DNA of 64,000 nucleotides from the NCBI RefSeq assembly GCF_003721515.1, contig NZ_RJJD01000003.1, positions 496,001-560,000 of the forward strand, given 5' to 3'. The stretch is from Rufibacter latericius (GTDB taxonomy: Bacteria; Bacteroidota; Bacteroidia; Cytophagales; Hymenobacteraceae). The translations under genes and the position numbers were made by a program. Each line of letters begins with the position of its first letter. Positions within the stretch are counted from its first letter, which is position 1. Shown one piece after another: positions 7,472 through 16,515 of this stretch. The notes under the pieces were generated by a model that saw only the letters and a list, made by a program, of their open reading frames with translations, made no database searches and was not told where the DNA came from.

Positions 7472-8317
7472 CTAAAAAGCCATTAGGGCATTGCGCACTT
7501 CTTCCATGAGCCACATAGGCGTGGAAGTGGCCCCACACACCCCAATGGTATTACCGGGCTCAAACCAGTCAGGGTTCAGTTCTTCCACTTTCGAGACGAA
7601 GAACGTATTGGGGTTGGTGTCTTTGCAGACCTGGTACAAAACCCGTCCGTTCGAGGATTTGGTACCCGACACAAAAATCACTTTGTCATATTTCTGGGCG
7701 AAACGGCGCAGTTCCTTGTCGCGGTTAGAGACTTGCCGACAGATGGTGTCATTGGCATCTACGGAGTAACCGCGCATTTCCAGTTCGTTTTTGATGCGGT
7801 AGAAGTTGTCGGTGCTTTTGGTGGTCTGGCTGTAGAGCGTGATGTTCTGGGGCAGCTCATGCCGGAGCAATTCATCCAGGTTTTCAAACACCACTGCTTC
7901 GTTGTTGGTCTGGCCCAGCAAACCCAAGACTTCGGCGTGGCCGTGTTTGCCATAGATGAAAATCTGGTCTTTCTTGTCGAAGGAGGTTTTGATGCGGTTC
8001 TGAAGTTTTAAAACAACCGGACAGGAGGCATCTATGAGGGTCAAATTGTTTTGCAGGGCGGTCTGGTAGGTAGAAGGCGGCTCGCCGTGGGCCCTAATGA
8101 GCACACTTTCATCGCGCAGGGCGCGGAGGGCCTCATAGTTGATAATGCGCAGGCCTTTCTGCTGCAAACGCTCTACCTCCTCATCGTTGTGCACAATGTC
8201 TCCCAGGCAATACAGGTAACCCTGTTCCTCCAGTAGGTCCTCGGCCATCTGAATGGCATAGATCACCCCAAAGCAAAAGCCCGAATTTGAATCAATATGT
8301 ACCTGTAGCTGACGCAT
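7472..8317 (-). CDS. ispH: 4-hydroxy-3-methylbut-2-enyl diphosphate reductase IspH
   Basis: A 281-residue enzyme of the non-mevalonate (MEP) pathway. It reduces HMBPP to IPP and DMAPP using a [4Fe-4S] cluster. The three cluster cysteines are Cys15 (GFCFGV), Cys99 (ASCPVV) and Cys193 (TICRQVS), and the conserved His and Thr motifs (IVHN, AHGEP, KHGHAE, SQTT) are present. The length is normal and the ATG is clear. Its place between crtW and crtB puts precursor supply next to carotenoid synthesis, although a 271-nt gap separates it from the crtIB operon, so it may have its own promoter. Confidence 0.95.
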   Translation of the reverse strand: MRQLQVHIDSNSGFCFGVIYAIQMAEDLLEEQGYLYCLGDIVHNDEEVERLQQKGLRIINYEALRALRDESVLIRAHGEPPSTYQTALQNNLTLIDASCPVVLKLQNRIKTSFDKKDQIFIYGKHGHAEVLGLLGQTNNEAVVFENLDELLRHELPQNITLYSQTTKSTDNFYRIKNELEMRGYSVDANDTICRQVSNRDKELRRFAQKYDKVIFVSGTKSSNGRVLYQVCKDTNPNTFFVSKVEELNPDWFEPGNTIGVCGATSTPMWLMEEVRNALMAF

Positions 8318-8588
8318 ATACCCTAAACAAGAACTATCCTGGATTGTTTGCGTGAACCTCTGCTTTTTTACCTTAAAAATACAGAAGTATGATCTGCAGC
8401 ATTTGCCTTGAATCCTCCGGCGGGATGTGGGAGACCTATTTGTTAAATATAAGCAAATGGGTACCTTTTACCACCACATGCCATATTTTCTTAGTACCTG
8501 TTTCAGAAGAAAGGTTTTTGTAAAACAGAACGCCTTTTGTTTTAACACTCTGGGAGTAAAGGACTCTTGAAAGATTCGGTTTATTACC
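8318..8588. other. Intergenic region between ispH and the crtIB operon
   Basis: About 270 nt without a supported gene. It must hold the ispH promoter on the minus strand; no exact -33/-7 pair is seen. A degenerate copy of the dispersed module (GTTTTTG/TAAAAC core) lies near 8502-8541. Confidence 0.5.
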
Positions 8589-9119
8589 CTAGAGTTCGAG
8601 TTTGGCTACTTGTTGTTGTTCCTGCTCGGTGAGCAGATCTTTGCGCAACAGAAAATCACGCATGATTTTGATGGTCTCTGCGGAGATACCGGAGCGCGGG
8701 TGGCGTAGAATGGCGTCCATGAAGACTCTCTTGTCATCCTCCAGATGGCTGCTCATGTTCAGGTACCGCGGAATGTAGTTTTCAATGGAGAACCGAAGAA
8801 ACCGCACCTCGGCATCTTGTTTGTCTAAGGCTACCGCTTGTTCAAAGAACTGGGAAGACTGGCGCAGGTATTTGAGTTTGGCGTAGGGGCTCCAGACGTG
8901 CTTGGCCATGATGGCATGCGACACCGCTTTGTACCCCAGTTTAAGGGGATCTTTCCCTTGGTATTTGTTCATGAGGGTGATAAACTTCTCAGCGATCTCC
9001 TCATCTTTGGCGGCGGTCTGGTAGTAGTTTAACAGCGAAGCATGCGCGTACGGATCTGCTTTCTGCTGCAGGAAAGCCAGGGAAAAGCAAATAAAAAGTA
9101 GCGAAGCGAGAACCTGCAT
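8589..9119 (-). CDS. Conserved exported protein of the carotenoid operon, unknown function
   Basis: A 176-residue protein with a short hydrophobic N-terminus (residues 1-17) that looks like a signal peptide or anchor. The remainder is helical and rich in charged residues. I recognise no catalytic motif. Its ATG overlaps the crtB stop by 1 nt (TGATG arrangement), so it is translationally coupled to crtB and is the last gene of the sigma-crtI-crtB unit. Small proteins of this kind recur next to crtB in Cytophagales. A role in carotenoid handling is inferred only from position. Confidence 0.7.
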   Translation of the reverse strand: MQVLASLLFICFSLAFLQQKADPYAHASLLNYYQTAAKDEEIAEKFITLMNKYQGKDPLKLGYKAVSHAIMAKHVWSPYAKLKYLRQSSQFFEQAVALDKQDAEVRFLRFSIENYIPRYLNMSSHLEDDKRVFMDAILRHPRSGISAETIKIMRDFLLRKDLLTEQEQQQVAKLEL

Positions 9120-9973
9120 CAGATGGTTTTAAACTGGTACCTAATATACGAACCCAGCAGCAAAGCCAACTTCGTATTGTCAGGCACTCTTACGCGTTCT
9201 GCCAAAATTTGGGCGGCCGGAAGCTGCTTAATTTTCTTAAAAAGTTTTAAATAATAGATATATGCCAGGTAAACGCCTAGTTTAGCCCCTTTGGGCAAAT
9301 CCAGAATCCCTTGGTACGCCTTGTCAAAATCCTGCTGGATATCCAGTTCAATCTCTTCCTTGTCCTTGTTACAGAACGACCGGAAGTCAACTTTAGGGAA
9401 GTACACCCGGCCGCGGTCATGGAAATCACTGCGGATGTCTCTCAGGAAATTCACTTTCTGAAAAGCTGCTCCCAGTGAACGGGCCGGAGCTTTCAGCCGA
9501 TGAAACATCTCCTCATCTCCTTCGCAGAATACCCGCAGGCACATAAGGCCAACTACCTCCGCCGAGCCGTAAATGTATTCGTCATAAAGGTCACAGTTGT
9601 ACTTCTGATCAGACAGATCCATTTCCATGCTGTGCAGGAAGGCATCAATAAATTCCCGGTCAATGCTGTACTGGTTCACCACCATCTGGAAAGCATGCAG
9701 CACCGGGTTCAGACTAATTCCCTCTTCCAGAGCCTGGTACGTTTCCTGCCTGAAACGCTCCAACAGTCCGGCCCGGTCATGGGTGTGGAACGTATCCACG
9801 ATCTCATCAGCGAAGCGCACAAACCCATAAATGGCGTAAATGGGATCGTGGAACCGAGGGTGCAGGGTTTTGATGCCCAACGTGAAGGACGTGCTGTAGC
9901 GTTGCGTAATGAGCTTGCTACATTCCAGCGTGGTGTTGTCAAAAAGAGTCTTAGGCGCTGAAATCATAGTCAT
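9119..9973 (-). CDS. crtB: Phytoene synthase
   Basis: A 284-residue squalene/phytoene synthase. It condenses two geranylgeranyl diphosphates to phytoene. The first Asp-rich motif DEIVD is at residues 56-60. The second Asp motif lies in the NFLRDIRSD segment, followed by the RGRVYFP signature; GSAEVVGLM is also present. It overlaps crtI by 4 nt (ATGA) and the downstream gene by 1 nt, so all three are coupled. Confidence 0.95.
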   Translation of the reverse strand: MTMISAPKTLFDNTTLECSKLITQRYSTSFTLGIKTLHPRFHDPIYAIYGFVRFADEIVDTFHTHDRAGLLERFRQETYQALEEGISLNPVLHAFQMVVNQYSIDREFIDAFLHSMEMDLSDQKYNCDLYDEYIYGSAEVVGLMCLRVFCEGDEEMFHRLKAPARSLGAAFQKVNFLRDIRSDFHDRGRVYFPKVDFRSFCNKDKEEIELDIQQDFDKAYQGILDLPKGAKLGVYLAYIYYLKLFKKIKQLPAAQILAERVRVPDNTKLALLLGSYIRYQFKTI

Positions 9974-11475
9974 AACGTTACGGTGGTTTCCTGCGGGGCA
10001 AATTCCTTCATAACCTCAGAAGCCACCACCTGACCAGAAATAAGGGAAGGCGGCACCCCTGGTCCCGGAACGGTTAATTGCCCGGTATAAAACAGGTTGC
10101 GTACTTTTTTACTTTTCAGGCTGGGTTTCAGGACCGCCGTCTGCAGCAGGGTGTTGGCCAGGCCATAGGCATTGCCTTTGAAAGCATGGTAATCTTTGAT
10201 GAAATCCTTATGCGCGTAGCTGCGCTTGTACACTACATGGCTCCTAATCTCCTGACTTGTAATTTTCTCAAGTCGGTCCATCACCAAGTGGTAATAGCGC
10301 TCCCTGGTTTCCTCGGTATCCTGTAGATCCGGAGCCACGGGAATCAAGACAAACAGGTTCTCTTTCCCTTGCGGCGCTACAACCGGATCTGTTTTAGACG
10401 GTACCGACACGTAGAACAGCGGCTTTTGAGGCCAAGCAGGCTGCGTGTAAATCTCATGGGCATGCGGCCCGAAATCCTCATCAAAAAACAGGTTGTGGTG
10501 GCGCAGCCCCTCCAGCTTTTTGTCTACCCCCAGGTAAAAGATCAGGGAAGAAGGCGCCATCACACGGGTGTCCCAGTATTTTTGAGTATAACTACGGAAT
10601 TCCGGAGGCAGCAGTTTAGTTTCCAGGTGGTGGTAGTCTGAGCCGCCAATGACCACATCGGCTTCGTATTCGCCTTTTGTGGTAATTACTTTGGTTATCT
10701 GGCCGTTTTCCAGTTCCAGGCTTTTCACCTCCTCACCCAGTTTTACCTTTACCCCTTGCTCCTCGGCCAGCGTCACCATACCTTCCACAATCTTGTGCAT
10801 GCCGCCCATGGGGTACCAGGTACCCAGTGCCATATCGGCGTAGTTCATGAGGCTATACAAGGCAGGGGTATTTTGAGGCAGTGCACCCAGAAACAGAATA
10901 GGAAACTCCATCAACTGAATCAGCCTAGGGTGTTTAAAGTATTTGCGCACATGCTTGTGCATGGACTGAAAGACATCCAACCGCAGTACATCTACCAATA
11001 GCTTTACATCCAGAAACTCTGAGAAAGAACGGCTGGGCTTGTACACTAGATTATGGATGCCCACCTCGTATTTATAGGCCGCCTGTTTCAGGAATGTGCG
11101 CAGTTTTTCTGCGGACCCGGGTTCCAGCGACTCAAACAGCGCTTCCAACTCAGGCATGGCGGCAGGAAGTTCCATGGTGTCCTGCTTTCCGTACAAAACC
11201 TGGTAAGAGGGGTCAAGGCGTTCTAAGCGGTAATAGTCTGAGGCGGTTTTGCCGAACTTCTGGAAAAACTGCTCAAAAACGTCGGGCATCCAGTACCAGC
11301 TTGGACCCATGTCAAAGGTGAACCCCTCGGCCTGGAACACCCGTGCCCTACCGCCAGCTACCTCATTTTTCTCCAGCAAAGTAACCTCATATCCGGCCTG
11401 GGCCATACTAGCCGCAGCCGCCAGGCCGGCGAACCCGGCCCCTATGACAATTACTTTCTTTCTGGGTTGCTGCAT
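9970..11475 (-). CDS. crtI: Phytoene desaturase
   Basis: A 501-residue FAD-dependent desaturase/isomerase. A dinucleotide-binding motif IGAGFAGLAAA begins at residue 11, followed by the EKN..GGRAR ribose-binding segment. The C-terminal CrtI signature is present (TVPGPGVPPSLISG). The enzyme converts phytoene to lycopene or a related product. It overlaps crtB by 4 nt. The sigma factor gene ends 160 nt upstream on the same strand. Confidence 0.95.
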   Translation of the reverse strand: MQQPRKKVIVIGAGFAGLAAAASMAQAGYEVTLLEKNEVAGGRARVFQAEGFTFDMGPSWYWMPDVFEQFFQKFGKTASDYYRLERLDPSYQVLYGKQDTMELPAAMPELEALFESLEPGSAEKLRTFLKQAAYKYEVGIHNLVYKPSRSFSEFLDVKLLVDVLRLDVFQSMHKHVRKYFKHPRLIQLMEFPILFLGALPQNTPALYSLMNYADMALGTWYPMGGMHKIVEGMVTLAEEQGVKVKLGEEVKSLELENGQITKVITTKGEYEADVVIGGSDYHHLETKLLPPEFRSYTQKYWDTRVMAPSSLIFYLGVDKKLEGLRHHNLFFDEDFGPHAHEIYTQPAWPQKPLFYVSVPSKTDPVVAPQGKENLFVLIPVAPDLQDTEETRERYYHLVMDRLEKITSQEIRSHVVYKRSYAHKDFIKDYHAFKGNAYGLANTLLQTAVLKPSLKSKKVRNLFYTGQLTVPGPGVPPSLISGQVVASEVMKEFAPQETTVTL

Positions 11476-11635
11476 GTTGATGGCTTAACTTAAAAGGTAT
11501 TGGAGCTCTCGTGATGAGTAGGTATACTCCAAACTGAGGGATATTGCTGAAACAAGATAATTCTTTTTTGGCCATTATCCAGCCGTGCCCTTTTTCCTGT
11601 GTCATTCAAGACAGCGGGAAGAAAGGGCACGGATG

Positions 11636-12151
11636 TTAATCGGCGTAGGCATATCCTTTGAGTTCCTGCTTCAACTCTTTGCGGGCCAGGTGAATCCGGT
11701 TTTTCACTGTACCGATGGGCAGTTTCAGCTTTTCCGAGATTTCCAGGTACTTATAACCTACATAGTACATCATGAATGGAGTACGCAACTCCTCGGGCAG
11801 ATTGTCAATGGCGGCATAGATATCATTCAAAGCAAATTCCCCCGAGGCCTGGTTCACAGAGATCATGCGGTCATCGGCAGGATGGGTCTGGATGTAGTCT
11901 GTGGGATCTACGGAGCTGGAGCGCTTGGTCACCTTGTTGTAGTGGTTGATGAAGGTGTTGCGCATGATGGTGTACAACCAAGCTTTTAAGTTGGTGCCCG
12001 CCTTAAACCGATCTCTGTTCACGAAGGCTTTCAGGAGGGTTTCCTGCACTAAATCCTTCGCATCATCACTATCACGGGTCAGGTTGTACGCGGCGGGACG
12101 GAGGGTAGGCGCCATGCGCTCTACAACGGAAGTAAATTCTAGTGCAGTCAT
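11636..12151 (-). CDS. ECF-type RNA polymerase sigma factor at the head of the crt operon
   Basis: A 171-residue sigma-70 family protein with only regions 2 and 4. Region 2 includes KDLVQETLLKAF and the WLYTIMRNTFIN helix (about residues 30-70). Region 4 has a helix-turn-helix, LEISEKLKLPIGTVKNRIH (about 135-155). No anti-sigma gene is adjacent. It lies directly before crtI on the same strand, so it probably belongs to the carotenoid regulon, analogous to light- or stress-induced ECF factors such as CarQ; that link is an inference. Its ATG touches a TTGTTTAAT motif that recurs upstream. Confidence 0.88.
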   Translation of the reverse strand: MTALEFTSVVERMAPTLRPAAYNLTRDSDDAKDLVQETLLKAFVNRDRFKAGTNLKAWLYTIMRNTFINHYNKVTKRSSSVDPTDYIQTHPADDRMISVNQASGEFALNDIYAAIDNLPEELRTPFMMYYVGYKYLEISEKLKLPIGTVKNRIHLARKELKQELKGYAYAD

Positions 12152-12152
12152 T

Positions 12153-12225
12153 TTGTTTAATCTTTAACAACAAACATTAAACAATAATACGCAACTAAAA
12201 TTTATTTAGCCACATCTTGTTTAAT
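12153..12225 (-). promoter_or_regulatory. Triple TTGTTTAAT motif upstream of the sigma-crtIB operon
   Basis: TTGTTTAAT occurs at 12153-12161, inverted at 12176-12184, and again at 12217-12225, within AT-rich DNA directly before the sigma factor start. A near-identical TTGTTTAAA lies at 14110-14118 before crtZ. The inverted pair forms a dyad with a 14-nt spacer, as expected for an operator of a dimeric regulator; the nearby MerR-type protein is the obvious candidate. Confidence 0.4.
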
Positions 12226-12707
12226 TATTTTTCATTATTATTAAACCAAGCAAACACACCCTCACTAGTATTAACAGAAAGGATAGCTCCTGCCAAATCA
12301 TTTGGACCAGAAACTCCAATCCATTTCTCAGGACTTTGATATGTCCAAAAGGCTAGGGATATGCTTCTAGGAAGCAATACATACTAGAAAGAGAACCACC
12401 CTGGATTTTGCCTACCCTTAAAAAAGGAGAAAAAAATTAGAGGAAGCAGGCATAGAATGGAGACGTACTTTCGCCTCGTTTCAGGAAAACAAGCCTAAAA
12501 ACTGGCAGTAGGTAACAATCCCGAAAAGGAAGTCGGCTTTACAAAGGAGGAATTACCGGTAGCCGGACAGTAAAAACCTTCTTCTTTTTAGGCCAAACAG
12601 AATGAAGGCACTAGCGGAGGAGGTGCGAGAGAATTCTCTTTACATGAATTCACCCTAGTTTTAGGAAAACACCGGGTAAACGGAAATGAAGGGAAGCTAC
12701 CGCTAAC
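12226..12707. other. Intergenic region with two copies of the dispersed module
   Basis: About 480 nt with no supported gene. Two copies of the dispersed module are visible: 12470-12502 (core GTTTCAGGAAAACAAGCC) and 12651-12683 (core GTTTTAGGAAAAC flanked by ACCC and GGGT). Nothing else is recognisable. Confidence 0.5.
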
Positions 12708-13604
12708 TCAGGCAGGAACCATCCTGAATTGGGAGAGCCACTGTTCAAAAGCATCCAGAGTCTCAAAGTAATGCACCTGCTCAGGTAAGTTCTGCTTCAG
12801 GGGCTGGAGAATGTAACCGCTGAGCAGCAATTGGGCGTCGGGGACCTGCTTCCGCAATTGGGCCAGGTACTCTTCTACCTCCTCCCGGGGCGGTGAGGTG
12901 GTGTAAGCCGAACAAATATAGTGGGGTTGGTACTGCTGAGCAGCTTTCACCAGGTCTTCGAAAGGCAGGTGCTGCCCCAGGTACAACGTCCGGAAGCCCC
13001 AGGCCCTGAATTGAAAATGGCTGTAGAGCAAAGACAACTCGTGCAACTCGCCTTCGGGAAGGTAAAGCAGCACCTTTGGAGTATCTGCCCGCCGGCTCAG
13101 GCGTTGCCCGTCAATGGCCACCAGCATCTTTTGCCGGATAAGTTGGCTGATGAAGTGTTCATGGGCGGGGGTGATATTGCCGGTTTGCCAGAGTAACCCA
13201 ATCTTGGTCAAAAAAGGATAGATGATCTGCTTCACTGAGGCAGGAAACCCCAGTTGCAGTACCGCGCGGCTGAGGACCCGCTCAAACAGACTCTCGTCCA
13301 GTTCAACCATGGCTATGATCAACTGGCTCATGAACTGATCCTGGTCCAGATCGCTCTCCGTGACTTTCAGGACCTCACGCGCTACCTGATCTGGGAGAAG
13401 CTTCGCAATTTTGGAGATTTTGTACCCTTCCTGGTAGAGCACTGCCACGTTGAGCAGGTTTTTAAGGTCTGCGTCATCATAGTACCGGATATTGGTAGAG
13501 GTGCGCTTTGGGGCCAACAGCTGGTATCGCTGTTCCCAAATACGAAGCGTGTGGGCCTTGATGCCCGACAAATGCTCTAACTCTTTAATAGAGTAATGCG
13601 CCAC
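12708..13604 (-). CDS. MerR-family regulator with B12-binding-type domain (CarH/LitR-like)
   Basis: A 298-residue protein. The N-terminal MerR helix-turn-helix contains IKAHTLRIWEQRY (about residues 15-27). A four-helix cap and a cobalamin-binding-like Rossmann domain follow. The photoreceptor signature W-x9-EH is intact (Trp139, Glu149, His150). The ExHxxG axial-ligand motif is Glu186, His188 and Ser191, so only the Gly is changed. CarH-type proteins repress carotenoid genes in the dark and release DNA when light breaks the Co-C bond of adenosylcobalamin. The start is GTG (13602-13604), giving the family opening AHYSIKELE. It follows crtZ by 29 nt. Confidence 0.85.
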   Translation of the reverse strand: MAHYSIKELEHLSGIKAHTLRIWEQRYQLLAPKRTSTNIRYYDDADLKNLLNVAVLYQEGYKISKIAKLLPDQVAREVLKVTESDLDQDQFMSQLIIAMVELDESLFERVLSRAVLQLGFPASVKQIIYPFLTKIGLLWQTGNITPAHEHFISQLIRQKMLVAIDGQRLSRRADTPKVLLYLPEGELHELSLLYSHFQFRAWGFRTLYLGQHLPFEDLVKAAQQYQPHYICSAYTTSPPREEVEEYLAQLRKQVPDAQLLLSGYILQPLKQNLPEQVHYFETLDAFEQWLSQFRMVPA

Positions 13605-13633
13605 AGGAGAGAGTTTAGAAACGGAACGTAAAG

Positions 13634-14083
13634 TTAACGCTTCCGGGCGATACGAAAGAATTTAGGATGGACCCAAAGCATGCCAAATGACTCTGAGCCG
13701 TCTCTGCCTTTGGTTTTATGATGCACTTTGTGCGCTATGTCCAAAGCTCTGAGATAGGTGCTCCTTGTTTTGCCAAACAGCTTCAGCCGTCTATGGATAA
13801 ACAAGTCATGCACCAGAAAGTAGGCCGCGCCATAGAGCGAAATACCCACCCCCACCCAGAACCGGTAGTCCAGCGTCTCAGTGCCATAGATGAAACACAA
13901 GGCGGCAATCACCCCATAGAACGCAAACGAGACATCGTTCAGCTCAAACAGGTGGTTGTGCCGGGTGTGGTGTGATTTGTGGATGCTCCACAAAAAGCCG
14001 TGCAACACATATTTGTGCACCGCCCACGCCACCAACTCCATAAAAGCAAAGGTTCCTAATACTATCGCCGCGTTCGTCAGCAT
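13634..14083 (-). CDS. crtZ: Beta-carotene hydroxylase CrtZ
   Basis: A 149-residue membrane protein of the fatty acid hydroxylase superfamily. Its four His motifs are HKYVLHG, HKSHH, HDLFIHRR and HKVHH, separated by hydrophobic helices. CrtZ hydroxylates C3 of the beta-ionone ring using a di-iron centre. The length is close to bacterial CrtZ (about 150-175). It is the first gene of a leftward crtZ-merR pair; TTGTTTAAA lies 27 nt upstream of its ATG. Confidence 0.9.
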   Translation of the reverse strand: MLTNAAIVLGTFAFMELVAWAVHKYVLHGFLWSIHKSHHTRHNHLFELNDVSFAFYGVIAALCFIYGTETLDYRFWVGVGISLYGAAYFLVHDLFIHRRLKLFGKTRSTYLRALDIAHKVHHKTKGRDGSESFGMLWVHPKFFRIARKR

Positions 14084-14109
14084 ACTCTCTCAACCAGATG
14101 GTAAGCCAT

Positions 14110-14118
14110 TTGTTTAAA
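14110..14118 (-). promoter_or_regulatory. TTGTTTAAA motif upstream of crtZ-merR
   Basis: Eight of nine bases match the motif repeated three times before the sigma-crtIB operon (12153-12225). Its place just upstream of crtZ suggests a shared operator; the evidence is the match alone. Confidence 0.3.
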
Positions 14119-14246
14119 CTATCTTCTGAAGCTTTCTTTTCTTTCAGGCAAGAATACGTAAAACACCCCTTAAATGTAGGAAAAGTGGCTAACTTCTTTC
14201 CCTTTCCTTCTGTCTTCCTTTGTAGGGAACTGTTAATACTTCCAAT

Positions 14247-15065
14247 TCACCAGGTCATGGGTTGTTTGTCCAGGAAAGCCTGAATACCCAATTGACAGTC
14301 ATCAGTGGCGCGGCCCAGGGCGTTGCGTTCTACGGCGTACTCCAGAGCTTCTCTCAGCGGAAGTTCCTGTACCCGGGCAATCATCTCCTTGGTGACTTCC
14401 ATGGATTGCCCCGAGTTCTGCACGCACAGGCGCGAAGCTAGTTCCTGCACACATTGGCTCAGTTCTTCCTCGGGCACTACCTCATTCAACAACCCAAAGG
14501 ACTTTGCTTTCTCCGCCGGAACCAAATCGCCGGTGAGCAGGAGTTCTTTGGTCCGGGCCTCCCCTATTTTGCGCAACAGAAACACTTTCACAATGGCCGG
14601 AAGAAACCCAATCTTTACCTCAGTGAACCCCAGCCTCGCAGAGGGCACCGAATAAGCGAAATCACAAACCGTAACCAATCCGCAGCCGCCGGCAATGGCG
14701 TGCCCGTTCACCTGGGCAATTACCACTTTCTTGAGGGTATAGATCAGGTAGAAAAGCTGCATGAGGTGGGTGGAGTCCTCCAGGTTCTCGGTGTAGGTGT
14801 TGTTCTTCAGCTGCTGAAGGTACTCCATGTCAGCACCCGCGCAGAACACCGGGCCCGATGCCTTCAGGATAACGACTTTGCAGGAATCGTCATTCTCGGC
14901 GGCGTCAAAAGCCTGTTTCAGTTCGCTGACCATCTCATAATTGAGCGCGTTCCGTTTTTCGGGTCGGTTCAACGTAATGGAGATCACCCTTTCTGAGCGA
15001 TGATAATGGATGTATCGGAAAGCGAGGGTCGCTGGAGTGGGGAGTTGCGGTTGTTCCATTTCCAT
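14247..15065 (-). CDS. Enoyl-CoA hydratase/isomerase family protein
   Basis: A 272-residue crotonase-fold protein. Oxyanion-hole segments are FCAGADMEYL and HAIAGGCGL; a conserved Glu occurs in GFTEVKIGFLP. The family hydrates or isomerises enoyl-CoA esters in fatty acid or amino acid breakdown. The ATG (15063-15065) is followed by an acidic, non-conserved tail before the fold begins. It is not clearly in an operon with crtZ (163-nt gap). The exact substrate cannot be assigned. Confidence 0.88.
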   Translation of the reverse strand: MEMEQPQLPTPATLAFRYIHYHRSERVISITLNRPEKRNALNYEMVSELKQAFDAAENDDSCKVVILKASGPVFCAGADMEYLQQLKNNTYTENLEDSTHLMQLFYLIYTLKKVVIAQVNGHAIAGGCGLVTVCDFAYSVPSARLGFTEVKIGFLPAIVKVFLLRKIGEARTKELLLTGDLVPAEKAKSFGLLNEVVPEEELSQCVQELASRLCVQNSGQSMEVTKEMIARVQELPLREALEYAVERNALGRATDDCQLGIQAFLDKQPMTW

Positions 15066-15187
15066 GTTTACGAAGCTTGCTCTTTTAGGATAAAAAAATT
15101 AAAAAGCCCTGCCTTAAAGCTTCCCCTTATGATTGAACAGCTCATTCATTTTTAAGTTTAGAAGCCGTTTTCCAGAAAAGACACAAA

Positions 15188-15217
15188 AAAGCCCGACCTC
15201 CTGAGAGGTCGGGCTTT
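15188..15217 (-). terminator. Terminator of the lipoprotein hydrolase gene
   Basis: A 13-bp perfect stem, arms 15188-15200 and 15205-15217 (AAAGCCCGACCTC), with a 4-nt loop. The A-run before it gives a T-tract on the minus strand. It lies 19 nt beyond the hydrolase stop. Confidence 0.85.
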
Positions 15218-15236
15218 CAATGGTAAAATCTTCCTT

Positions 15237-16445
15237 TTACAGGCTTCTGATGCCTTCAAACCAAGGAATCAAATCCTTGATCATGGGTTCTAAGCTGCTG
15301 AAGTGCGTTCCGCCTTTCACCGGGATAAATTTAACGTCAGAAGCGCCGGCGGCTTTCATGGCATCGTAGGTCACCTGTGAGTTCACGAACGGAACCATGG
15401 TATCGGCGGTGCCGTGGTAAAGACGCGTGGGGCTTTTGGGCACGAAGGTTTTCAAACTATTGTTTTTTAAGGCCTGCTTTAACGCCACCTCACCATCTCC
15501 CCGGAGACCAGCCAGGAAAGTAGGGTTAAACAGCTTTGCCGGGTCTTTGGCCAAGGCACTGTTGATGGAAGAACTGGTTCGTGTTCCGTCAATCAGCTCC
15601 TGGATACGGGTGGCATACGGCTCCTGGAAAAAGTCGGTGAGCGGACGGTTCCAGTTGTAGGTTTTGTTGTACGCCTGCAGAATAAAGGCCAAGTTGGCCG
15701 GGTAGTCATACGATTGCCCCGAGATCACGCGGGACAGCATTCCTTCCAAGTCGTATCCGCCGGCTCCAGCGCCAGATGCGGTGACGGCGAGGTCGTGCTC
15801 CTCGTTTTCCTCAATTTCTTTCTGCGCCGCCAAGGTTACGTAACCGCCTTCTGAGTAGCCCGCCATAAACAATTGGTCAGAGGCCTTGATATTATTTTTC
15901 TGGAAGTACGATTTGCCGGCCTTGATCATGTCTACCACAGCCAAGCCTGAGTGCTTCACGTCATAGTAAGGGTGCAGAATCTGCTTTGACTCGCCATAAC
16001 CCAGGTAATCGGGTACGAGGGTCAAATACCCGGCCGCACCAAACGCCTCAAAACCGGTCAAGGAATTGATCTGAAAGTTACTGGGAGCGTATTTCTGGTC
16101 AAACGTAGTGCCGTGGTGGGCACTCAACAAAGGGGCCGGAGCGGTGAGGTTCAGAGGCACCACCATCAGGCCTGAGGCACGCACCTCTTGCCCGTTGTAC
16201 TGGGTCAGGTACACCAAGCGGTACACATCTACATCAAACTTCACCAGCTTCGCCAGCTCTGGCTGCCCATTACTGATAGCCACTTCCCTTAATCCAGCGG
16301 CTTGGATGGTCGTCAGTTTTTCTGCCGAGACAAAGTGTTCTTTCTGGGTTTGCTGTACCTGCTGGTTATCCAGCACCTCAGATTCCTTGCAAGAGGAAAA
16401 CCAGGAGGAAACGGCTAGCAGGAAAGATAAAAATATCGTTTTCAA
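15237..16445 (-). CDS. Alpha/beta hydrolase lipoprotein (secretory-lipase/esterase-like)
   Basis: A 402-residue protein with a lipoprotein-type N-terminus (Cys19 after a hydrophobic run ending WFSS). The alpha/beta-hydrolase fold shows the nucleophile elbow GYSEGG, an Asp in the GTADTMVPF segment and a His in KGGTHF, so the Ser-Asp-His triad looks complete. Such proteins resemble fungal/bacterial secretory lipases and prolyl-type esterases. The frame has only a TTG start (16443-16445) in front of the signal sequence. It is monocistronic with its own terminator. The substrate is unknown. Confidence 0.82.
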   Translation of the reverse strand: MKTIFLSFLLAVSSWFSSCKESEVLDNQQVQQTQKEHFVSAEKLTTIQAAGLREVAISNGQPELAKLVKFDVDVYRLVYLTQYNGQEVRASGLMVVPLNLTAPAPLLSAHHGTTFDQKYAPSNFQINSLTGFEAFGAAGYLTLVPDYLGYGESKQILHPYYDVKHSGLAVVDMIKAGKSYFQKNNIKASDQLFMAGYSEGGYVTLAAQKEIEENEEHDLAVTASGAGAGGYDLEGMLSRVISGQSYDYPANLAFILQAYNKTYNWNRPLTDFFQEPYATRIQELIDGTRTSSSINSALAKDPAKLFNPTFLAGLRGDGEVALKQALKNNSLKTFVPKSPTRLYHGTADTMVPFVNSQVTYDAMKAAGASDVKFIPVKGGTHFSSLEPMIKDLIPWFEGIRSL

Positions 16446-16515
16446 GATTTTGCTGCGTTAGGTGAGTATTATTTACTAAGGATACCAGCCGGCCTAAAGT
16501 TCCTTTCAGGGGATA

